Source: Bacteroidota bacterium
GTDB lineage: Bacteria > Bacteroidota > Bacteroidia > Bacteroidales > F082
Length of the DNA: 61,964 bases
Direction: 5' to 3'
Assembly (NCBI GenBank): GCA_023396415.1
Contig: JAEWWJ010000100.1
Span: 1-61,964 of the forward strand
Shown: positions 25,616 through 32,419 of the stretch, piece after piece
How the letters are laid out: every line of letters begins with the position of its first letter
Position numbering within the stretch: position 1 is the stretch's first letter
The notes under the pieces: model-generated
Database searches by the model: none
What the model saw: only the letters and a program-made list of their open reading frames with translations
What the model was told of the DNA's origin: nothing
Translations under genes and position numbers: made by a program

Positions 25616-25885
25616 TTATCGTACAACAAATCCTTCGATGTGAAGGGGAGGCATTTCGCTTACAATGCAATTGCGCACCTTTGCCCAGCGTGGTCCTGTT
25701 TTACACCAATCCACAAAAGCATCTAAATCATCAGCGTTGCCTTCGGCTTCGATATAAACACTGCCATCACCTTTGTTTTGAACAAAGCCGGCGATGTTCA
25801 ACTCCTTTGCCTTTTGCTCGGTATAAAAACGGAATCCAACACCTTGAACGCGTCCAAAAACTTGAATGATCACTGCTTTTAACAT
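25616..25885 (-). CDS. acyP: Acylphosphatase
   Basis: This 89-residue enzyme hydrolyses carboxyl-phosphate bonds. The family signature GRVQGVGFRFYT (residues 11-22) contains the phosphate-binding loop and catalytic Arg19; the second signature GFVQNKGDGSVYIEAEG contains catalytic Asn37. The length is exactly that of the family. It begins four bases after the stop of the upstream unknown gene, so it is the last gene of a minus-strand run reaching back to the LpxR-like gene. Confidence 0.96.
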   Translation of the reverse strand: MLKAVIIQVFGRVQGVGFRFYTEQKAKELNIAGFVQNKGDGSVYIEAEGNADDLDAFVDWCKTGPRWAKVRNCIVSEMPPLHIEGFVVR

Positions 25886-25889
25886 GGGT

Positions 25890-26459
25890 TTATGGGTTTA
25901 AACGTTTCATTACCATATCGTTGATGATGTTAAACAATTGTTTGGGTTGGTAGCCGCGCCAGTTAAATTCGTCGAATTTGCCGCCAAAAGCCATGTAATA
26001 ATCAATGCGCGCCTTCACAAACTCATGAATAACATGGTCTCTGAAATTCAAACAAACAATCCACCCGTCATCAATGTTTTCAAACCACTCTTGATAATAA
26101 TCATCGCCATCGGCATGAAAATTCAACAACTGTTCACCAAGCAGGATAAAGTGTTTAATGCCCTCATTCATAAGTGGTTCTATGAGGTTTCGATACAGAT
26201 ACATGATGTCGTTGTACAGCAAATCGTTCCATTCGCCAATCAGCTCTAGCACACAAAACCCCTTGTCGTAATCGCAATACAGAATTTTTGCATACAGCGT
26301 CAACGATCCAAACTCATCCCACTGTGGATGTATAAGGTAATTGTAAACAGCGTTGGAGAAATAAATTTCGGAGTAAGAACGTCCGTAAAATGGCGATCGC
26401 GGATCGTTTTCGGCTTGATACAGGTGTTGCCAGTGGTAATGTGGTTCAATGTCGTGCAT
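25890..26459 (-). CDS. Conserved-looking hypothetical protein
   Basis: I do not recognise this 189-residue soluble protein. It has no signal peptide or membrane segment. It is rich in aromatic and acidic residues, with DGDDYYQEWFENIDDGWIV in the second half and a beta-helical pattern before it (LTLYAKILYCDYDKGFCVLE). The gene sits between crcB and acylphosphatase with very short gaps, so it is expressed with them. Its coherent codon use and operon position support a real gene. Confidence 0.78.
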   Translation of the reverse strand: MHDIEPHYHWQHLYQAENDPRSPFYGRSYSEIYFSNAVYNYLIHPQWDEFGSLTLYAKILYCDYDKGFCVLELIGEWNDLLYNDIMYLYRNLIEPLMNEGIKHFILLGEQLLNFHADGDDYYQEWFENIDDGWIVCLNFRDHVIHEFVKARIDYYMAFGGKFDEFNWRGYQPKQLFNIINDMVMKRLNP

Positions 26460-26468
26460 GGCAAAATG

Positions 26469-26855
26469 CTATCGTGAGGTGAAAAGAATTCCGGCATAAC
26501 AGAGCAAAAGTCCGCCCAGATTGTTGAGCAGCACATTCAACAGGAGGGAGGCTGCACCGGCCTTGTTGAGGAGCTGAACGCTGTCGAAGGCAAAGGTTGA
26601 AAAGGTGGTGAAGCTGCCCAAAAGGCCGATAAAAACAAACAACCGCATGGCGGGAGGAACGCCGCCGCGATCGAAAAAACCCCAAAGCAGGCCAATGGCG
26701 AGGGAACCCGAAAGGTTGACAAAAAGCGTTCCCCAAGGCATGGCGTTGTTGAGGTGCTTGTCGGCAAACACATAAACGAAATACCGTAGAAGGGTTCCAG
26801 AGGCACCGCCGGCAGCGAGAAGCAAAATTTTATGCAGTGTGGTGTAGCCTTGCAT
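26469..26855 (-). CDS. crcB: Fluoride efflux channel CrcB/Fluc
   Basis: This 128-residue membrane protein exports fluoride as a dual-topology dimer. Four hydrophobic helices are seen, with the family motifs GGASGTLLRY near residue 16, GTLFVNLSGSLAIG near 42 (including the pore asparagine) and GLLGSFTTFSTF near 78 (the phenylalanine box and sodium site). No fluoride riboswitch could be recognised upstream, where only 11 bases separate it from the DUF493-like gene. Confidence 0.95.
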   Translation of the reverse strand: MQGYTTLHKILLLAAGGASGTLLRYFVYVFADKHLNNAMPWGTLFVNLSGSLAIGLLWGFFDRGGVPPAMRLFVFIGLLGSFTTFSTFAFDSVQLLNKAGAASLLLNVLLNNLGGLLLCYAGILFTSR

Positions 26856-26866
26856 TGTTTGGGAAA

Positions 26867-27163
26867 TTACAGGGCCAGCTTGATCCAGGGGAGGCTGCGC
26901 AAATCGTTGTATAACTCCTTCATCTGTAGTTTATTAATCAAAGTTATGAAGATACTGAAGCTGAGATAGGTGCCTTCTTTGCTTTGTTTGGTGTCTTCAA
27001 AACGATAGGGTATTTTTTTACGCAAAAGTATTTCTTCAATAAGTTCGGTATGTCTTTCAGGTGTTATGTTTTGGGTCACAATCACTTTGAGCACGTAACT
27101 CACCGGAAAAACGATTTCTTCGTCTCTGAAGCCTTGATCTTGTATGCTGTCTTCGTTCATCAT
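26867..27163 (-). CDS. DUF493 (YbeD-like) family protein
   Basis: The product of about 98 residues shows the small alpha-beta ACT-like fold pattern of DUF493/YbeD: FPVSYVLKVIV near the start, GTYLSFSIFITLINKLQM in the middle and LYNDLRSLPWIKLAL at the end. The function of this family is largely unknown. The ATG at 27163 is chosen because an upstream in-frame start at 27202 would overlap the LpxR-like gene by 29 bases. It lies in the minus-strand run between the LpxR-like gene and crcB. Confidence 0.75.
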   Translation of the reverse strand: MMNEDSIQDQGFRDEEIVFPVSYVLKVIVTQNITPERHTELIEEILLRKKIPYRFEDTKQSKEGTYLSFSIFITLINKLQMKELYNDLRSLPWIKLAL

Positions 27164-27173
27164 ATTTTTTTGT

Positions 27174-28415
27174 TCAGAAGTTGTGAACGACTCGGATTGC
27201 ACCCCAGCGGTGGTCGAAGCCGTGTTGAAATTCAGGCGACAAATATACTATTTTTAGCCCTAAGCCTATCCGTTTGTAGGCAAAGCCAAGGCCTACACTG
27301 AGGCCGAAACTAAGGTTTTGTCGCAGCCTAGGGTCAATGGTAAACGGAGAGCCTTTGTTGAACCAACCACCGTAAAGGCTGGCGTCATGCACGTTATAGC
27401 GACCTTTGGCTTCAATCTCCAGCCACCCGAGCCATTTGTTAAAGTTGGAAGAATATTCAACGCTCCCTACTTTGGCCATCGGGAAAGGGTTAAAGGCAAG
27501 CGGCAATATGCCGAAGCGTAGGTTTGTTCCGGCTTCAACTTCGCTGTGGTAACTGCCCAAGCTCAGGGTGGCGTCTGTTCGCCAGTCGAGATGACGAAGT
27601 CGCAGCATCTGCCTTGTGATTTGGATGGAATAGTTGATCAGCAGGTCGCTTTTAATCTGGTACCGCCAGCCAATAGGTTCAAGCTCGTGCATACTTTTTT
27701 GTATCAGCGAAGCCAATGAAGGCGGGCCGATGACGCCGATTTGAAACGACGATTTAAGCTGTAACTGTCTCAGGTGCTGTGTGCTTATTTTGTAAAACTC
27801 TAAAAGCAGAACACCAGCAAAGGGGCGATCGTGTACAGGAATCTCCGGCGATTCGGGGTTGATGGGCGTGTACATATTCTGTCGCAGCGATACGCCAAAA
27901 TGGTTGAGTGCCGAAGTGCCGGCATTGGGGAGAAGTGCAGCCAAAAAAAGATGCTGCAAAGCAGGATGTACCAGTCCGATGGAGGCCCCATTGGTGAAAT
28001 AATAATCGGTATTGGTGAAAATATCGTTCTCAAAATCCACAATAAAATAGCGATTTAAACTTGTAACAGCTGCCTTAACAGAGGGATTGGACCAGATCGG
28101 TATTGGATTTTTGCTGGCAATACTGTCAGGAAAAGCCACCGTGGCAAAAGCAAGCGCGGACAACAAATCTTGACGCGGAAGAGCCGATTGTCGCGGCTCA
28201 GCAGAACGCGCTTCAACAGGTTGGGAAACCTTTGAAATGATCGTTTCAGCTTTTTGTTTCTGATGAAAGCTTGGTGCAGCCGGAGTTGTTTCGTTGGTTG
28301 GTTTTGTGGACTGAGGCGTTGAAATTAAGTTGTTTGCGGGTTGATGATGATCTTCTTCATTCCCGCACGACAGCAGCAACAAAGCAATGATGACACAACA
28401 ACCCCAGAGTTTCAT
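27174..28415 (-). CDS. LpxR-like lipid A deacylase family protein with lipobox
   Basis: The C-terminal 290 residues match the LpxR outer-membrane beta-barrel family, which removes the 3'-acyloxyacyl chain of lipid A. Visible landmarks are VDFENDIFTNTDYYFTNGAS (conserved N-D and T-N-G), RPFAGVLLLEFY, IGVIGPPSLASLIQKSMHEL (catalytic histidine) and aromatic C-terminal strands. The N-terminus is unusual: a lipoprotein signal ending LLLLSC, then about 90 residues rich in proline, serine, threonine and glutamine. The gene heads the minus-strand run ending at acylphosphatase. Catalytic activity is inferred from family. Confidence 0.88.
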   Translation of the reverse strand: MKLWGCCVIIALLLLSCGNEEDHHQPANNLISTPQSTKPTNETTPAAPSFHQKQKAETIISKVSQPVEARSAEPRQSALPRQDLLSALAFATVAFPDSIASKNPIPIWSNPSVKAAVTSLNRYFIVDFENDIFTNTDYYFTNGASIGLVHPALQHLFLAALLPNAGTSALNHFGVSLRQNMYTPINPESPEIPVHDRPFAGVLLLEFYKISTQHLRQLQLKSSFQIGVIGPPSLASLIQKSMHELEPIGWRYQIKSDLLINYSIQITRQMLRLRHLDWRTDATLSLGSYHSEVEAGTNLRFGILPLAFNPFPMAKVGSVEYSSNFNKWLGWLEIEAKGRYNVHDASLYGGWFNKGSPFTIDPRLRQNLSFGLSVGLGFAYKRIGLGLKIVYLSPEFQHGFDHRWGAIRVVHNF

Positions 28416-28432
28416 TCAGTATAATCTTTCGA

Positions 28433-28440
28433 CAAAAATA
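28433..28440 (-). promoter_or_regulatory. -7 promoter element TATTTTTG of the LpxR-like operon
   Basis: Minus-strand TATTTTTG matches TAnnTTTG and ends 17 bases before the ATG at 28415. Confidence 0.5.
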
Positions 28441-29147
28441 ACATTTTAGCAGTCGTTTGCACTTTACGAGGCTTACAGCTTAACTGAAAAATAAAAAGCC
28501 AAACATTTTTTACATCATTGTTCTTTTTGCAATTCCTTTGAAAAAACCATTGGTATTTTTATAGAAACTAAAAAATTATCGCTTCATAAGGTATGAAATC
28601 AGAAAGATTCTTGCAGACTATCTCTTTAAGGACAAATGCTTAATGACCTGTTCAGAAAATCATTAAGTCAAAAAAAAGACAGCCTTAAACCGCAAAAACT
28701 GATTTAAAACAATATTCAAACAAAAGCTTTTTATTTAGGTTAACCTTCCAATATTTGAATATCAGTTATCGAAAACAGCCTCGTTATTTGGTAAATGAAC
28801 ATCAGGAAAACCCCGAACCTCATGGGACTGAGAAGGCGAAGCTGTGTAGTGGGTGAAGGTTGGGTGGTATTCTTTTTGGGTTCAAAAGGCCGCAAAAAGA
28901 ATTTGGAAGGAAAGTTCTTTGGATGGGATGGGTGTTTGAAACTTTTTTAACTTTACAGCAAATTCTGACCATGAATAAGATGAATTTAGGGTTTTTACAA
29001 GACGGGGATATACGCAATGTTGCGTATACGCACTCGTTAGTGCCATTTTAAAAGAGTGCTACATTGAAATATTGTGAATAAAAACAGAATGTATAATATC
29101 TTTCCAAAAAATATTTAAATTATCTTTAACAAAAATATCTGACAGAA
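28441..29147. other. Non-coding left border of the accessory region
   Basis: No gene is supported in these 700 bases. Composition changes to very AT-rich sequence. The only clear structures are two adjacent inverted repeats at 29009-29043. Short frames here lack protein-like composition. Confidence 0.55.
29009..29043. repeat. Two adjacent inverted repeats at the island border
   Basis: TATACGCAA and TTGCGTATA form a perfect nine-base-arm palindrome with a two-base centre (29009-29028). It is followed directly by GCACT-cgtt-AGTGC (29030-29043). They lie about 105 bases before the restriction gene. They might be a protein-binding site or a mobile-element scar; neither is shown. Confidence 0.65.
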
Positions 29148-30083
29148 ATGCACCCATTTGAAAGAATATTATCAGTATCAACAGAAGACATAGAACTCGA
29201 ATTAAGAGGCGTTAAAGAAATAAGTTGGGCAGACTTTTGGCTCAACCCAAGAAAGTTAAGAGGTAGTGACTTTTTAATGAGGTGGTCGCAAGGGGTTTGG
29301 AGTGAGAAACGATTAATAGATGCAATTAATAAAACAAATCAGTTTTACTCAATTGCATACGGACCTAGCGGAACAGCCCCAACAAATGATGTTAGAGCAT
29401 TTGAACTATACTTTGAACGTTTAGAAGCAGCTGGACTTGGCAATATTAAGCGACCAGACCTGTAAGTTTTTAAAATTGCTGATAAACCATTCGTTGATAA
29501 TTTTCTAGCAGATATCGGTGGTGAGGAAGAATTACCTTTCATAACAGAAGACATGCTTCAAGACCTTATTCAAAAAGCAATTATAGCAGTTGAGTGTGAA
29601 AATTCTCTTTGGGTTGCAGAGAAAATGCCTGACTATAAAACCCCAATGAAATCTCAAAGGAGACTTGGTGGACAGCTTGGACTTGCTAAAAATGCTGTTC
29701 TTCCAACGGTAATCATTAAAGAGGAAGACCGTGTTCCATTAAGCAAATGGCAAGAAGAAAATAGAATTCCAATTCACGTTTGGCATGTTTTCTTTGACAG
29801 AGCTTATGGACTTTCATTTGACGAAGCACAAAGATTAGTAACAGATGGTTTAATCTTGCCAACGGAACAAGTTTTCCAGGCACCAGGCGGTGCAACAACT
29901 AAAAAAGCTATCTACAAATATTACTACCATTACGCTTATCCTCTTGGCATAGCAAGTGAAAGACCTCAATTAATTCCTGCGTTTATTGAAGATAAGAATG
30001 GACATATCCTTCCCTATGTAAAGTTTGAAGGCGGTTCGTTAGAAATAGCAAATGAAGCTCTAAACGTATTAAATCAACTCTGA
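29148..30083 (+). pseudogene. Type II restriction endonuclease interrupted by an in-frame TAA
   Basis: Two halves lie in the same frame: codons 1-105 end at a TAA at 29463-29465, and the frame continues without further stops to a TGA at 30081-30083 (311 codons in all). The residues just before the stop are RPDL (Pro103-Asp104), and after it comes AVECENSLW with Glu149 and Glu151, so together they make a PD...ExE nuclease core. The TAA separates these two parts of the active site. The stop overlaps the ATG of the DNA methyltransferase (TGATG), the classic restriction-modification arrangement. The downstream half could restart at ATG 29553 but would lack the PD motif. The recognition site is unknown. 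Confidence 0.82.
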
Positions 30084-31639
30084 TGGAAAAAATAAAAACA
30101 CATCAGAAGCTACCAACTGAATGGAACGAAAGAGAAATACTTCGTGACAAAGGGCAGTTTTGGACACCAAGCTGGGTTGCTGAAGCAATGGTTGCTTATG
30201 TTGCCGAAAATACGGATTTAGTTTTCGACCCTGCAACAGGTAGAGGAGCATTTTATGAAGCACTATTGAAACTCAACAAAAGGGACATCTCGTTTTTTGG
30301 AACAGATATTGACCCCGAAGTTTTAGCAGATGAGATCTATAATAAAGAAAAATGTTTTGTAGAGGAACGAGATTTTATCAAAAATCCACCGCAAAGAAAA
30401 TTCAAAGCAATTGTTGCAAATCCACCTTATATAAGACATCATAGAATTGATGAGGAAACCAAAATTTTACTCAAGCAACTTTCAACTTCTATAACAGGTG
30501 GAACAATTGATGGCAGAGCAGGGTATCACATATATTTTCTAATTCAAGCACTAAACCTTGTTGAGAAAGATGGCAAACTTGCTTTTATAATGCCTGCTGA
30601 CACTTGTGAAGGGAAGTTTGCAAAGAATTTATGGAAATGGATTTCCTCAACATTTTGCATTGAGGGAGTAATTACATTTGATGAAAAGGCTACGCCCTTC
30701 CCAAATGTTGACACCAATGCAATTGTATTTCTAATTAAAAATTCTAAACCTCAAAAAACATTACATTGGGTAAAAGCCAATGAAGCATATTCATCTGATT
30801 TGCTATATTTAATTTCTTCAGGTTTCAAAAAACAGAAATATGAAACCTTAGAAATAGTTTGTCGCCAATTAAAAGAAGGTATTGCAACGGGCTTTTCAAG
30901 ACCTGAACAAAATCATAACGGCTTTAAGTTTCACTTGAATGACTTTGCAAATGTAATGAGAGGAATTGCTACAGGTTCAAATGAGTTTTTCTTTTTGACC
31001 GCTCAACAAGTAAAAGAACTTGGCATTCCTAAAGAGTTTCTAAAAAGAGCCGTTGGAAGAACAAAAGATGCAACGGAAAGTGTTTTGACAATGAAAGATG
31101 TTGACGCATTAGAAAAAGAGAATCGTCCGACATATCTACTCTCAATAAACGGACAGGAAAATTATCCCAAATCTGTTGAAGACTATTTAAAAAAAGGTGT
31201 AGAAATGGGACTACCAAGTCGTTCACTTATCCAACAGCGTAAACCTTGGTATAAAATGGAGAAAAGACAAATTCCTCCATTATTGTTTGCATATCTTGGT
31301 AGGCGCAACACTCGATTTATCAAAAACGAAGCAGGTGTTTTACCTTTGACTGGTTTTCTGTGTGTTTACCCAATCTACAACGACAAAGAATATATTGACA
31401 ATCTTTGGCAAGCATTAAATCACCCTGACACATTAGAAAACCTAAAACTTGTTGGGAAAAGTTATGGTTCAGGAGCAATAAAAGTAGAACCCGGAAATTT
31501 AAACATACTTCCAATTCCGGAACATATCGTTACCCGGTTCAACCTTAAACGACCATATAAAACTGCTGACGGTCAACTCGAAATTTTCAGAGACCCCAAA
31601 AGTAAATACAGAGCGGATATTAAGAAAAACGGCAGGTAA
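30083..31639 (+). CDS. N6-adenine DNA methyltransferase of a type II restriction-modification system
   Basis: The 518-residue enzyme has the AdoMet-binding region FDPATGRGAFYEALL near residue 50 and the catalytic motif NPPYIRHH near residue 113. NPPY marks amino-group methylation, and together with the motif order (binding before catalysis, then a long C-terminal target-recognition region) it indicates an N6-adenine enzyme of the gamma/Eco57I-TaqI type. No frameshift is seen. It overlaps the broken endonuclease gene by one base. With the nuclease disrupted, this enzyme would act as an orphan methylase. Confidence 0.9.
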   Translation: MEKIKTHQKLPTEWNEREILRDKGQFWTPSWVAEAMVAYVAENTDLVFDPATGRGAFYEALLKLNKRDISFFGTDIDPEVLADEIYNKEKCFVEERDFIKNPPQRKFKAIVANPPYIRHHRIDEETKILLKQLSTSITGGTIDGRAGYHIYFLIQALNLVEKDGKLAFIMPADTCEGKFAKNLWKWISSTFCIEGVITFDEKATPFPNVDTNAIVFLIKNSKPQKTLHWVKANEAYSSDLLYLISSGFKKQKYETLEIVCRQLKEGIATGFSRPEQNHNGFKFHLNDFANVMRGIATGSNEFFFLTAQQVKELGIPKEFLKRAVGRTKDATESVLTMKDVDALEKENRPTYLLSINGQENYPKSVEDYLKKGVEMGLPSRSLIQQRKPWYKMEKRQIPPLLFAYLGRRNTRFIKNEAGVLPLTGFLCVYPIYNDKEYIDNLWQALNHPDTLENLKLVGKSYGSGAIKVEPGNLNILPIPEHIVTRFNLKRPYKTADGQLEIFRDPKSKYRADIKKNGR

Positions 31640-31759
31640 CAGCATATTTATTTAATTGCGGTGGCGGTCAAGATACGAGTGAAAAACCCAAGTAAAATAA
31701 AACAGTAACGGTTGAGAGCAGAGGCGGTTTTATTCCGCAACAAAATAAATACACTACCG

Positions 31760-31972
31760 TTCCAAACACAACAAAAAAGATTTGGTACAAATGGCTTTTG
31801 ATGTAGATTTCAGAAAAGAAATTTTAAGTCAATTGGATTATCAAACAACAACCAAAAAGTCAATGGAAATTACAAAATCCGATAAAAAAAAACTCCGCTC
31901 AATCAAATTTTGTTTGGTGTTCCTGGAACAGGGAAAACGTACAACACAAAAAGAATAGCTGTTGAAATTATC
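31760..31972 (+). pseudogene. Decayed duplicate of the mcrB Walker A region
   Basis: These 213 bases are about 97 percent identical to 33484-33694 inside the intact mcrB gene downstream. They cover the codons for about 70 residues including the Walker A loop (GVPGTGKT here, GAPGTGKT in the intact gene). Five substitutions were counted, plus two extra bases in an A run (nine against seven) that shift the frame. Both ends stop abruptly in unrelated sequence. This is a fragment, not a gene. Confidence 0.92.
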
Positions 31973-32139
31973 GTATCCCTTCGGCCAAAGGCATCCATCC
32001 GGAAGATTTTTCGGCGTTTTTCAGCAAACGGCAGCAGTTCATGAAGCCTGTTGGCGGGGTAATCGGACAGTTTGGTGAGTGTGTCTTTGAGCCAAAGCGA
32101 AGGGTTACGAACTATTAGAGCGCGAAAGTAGCCTGACAA
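31973..32139 (-). pseudogene. Remnant of an IS66-like transposase C-terminus
   Basis: On the minus strand the frame from 32139 reads NPSLWLKDTLTKLSDYPANR followed by LHELLPF, which resembles the conserved end of IS66-family transposases (WLKDVLxRI...NxxxELLP). No inverted repeats, other IS66 genes or upstream transposase domains are present. The remnant directly abuts the mcrB fragment, which suggests an insertion and partial deletion event there. Identification is by eye from this one motif. Confidence 0.55.
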
Positions 32140-32222
32140 CTGAGATTTACTCCTACTTGCGCAGCTTCAATCGCTCCAAGATGACATGCCCCGGCGACCT
32201 GATAAAATTTTGATCTTTTTTG

Positions 32223-32254
32223 TTTGGACGACATAAAACAGTAGCCTATCTTTG
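32223..32254 (+). promoter_or_regulatory. Promoter TTTG-N20-TATCTTTG upstream of mcrBC
   Basis: TTTG at 32223-32226 and TATCTTTG at 32247-32254 are spaced 20 bases apart, a full match to the Bacteroidota -33/-7 pattern. Transcription would start near 32261, about 160 bases before mcrB. Confidence 0.65.
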
Positions 32255-32273
32255 TGATGATAAATGCCAAACC

Positions 32274-32372
32274 ATGAAAATTTATAGCAGCCTACTTTAC
32301 TTAACAATACTGATTTACACCACTTATAGAAAACCACAAGCAAGTAATCTAAATGAAATAATTGAGGTTTGA
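32274..32372 (+). CDS. Short open frame between the promoter and mcrB (leader peptide or gene remnant)
   Basis: A 32-codon frame begins at the ATG 20 bases after the -7 element. It opens MKIYSSLLYLTILIYTTYRK, which looks like a signal peptide or single membrane helix, and stops 47 bases before mcrB. It could be a small membrane peptide, a leader peptide, or the 5' remnant of a secreted-protein gene whose remainder was lost when the island changed. Evidence for translation is position only. Confidence 0.3.
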   Translation: MKIYSSLLYLTILIYTTYRKPQASNLNEIIEV

Positions 32373-32419
32373 TGGGCTAAGGAGATAGGTTTAAGCAAGC
32401 CTATTAGAACGACTGCACT

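Noticed and set aside
28860..29051. 63-codon frame left of the restriction genes
   Set aside because: No start context, homology or sensible composition; it also crosses the palindrome region.
29553..30083. Downstream half of the restriction gene as an independent gene
   Set aside because: It is in the same frame as the upstream half and lacks the PD part of the nuclease site, so a single disrupted gene is the better reading.
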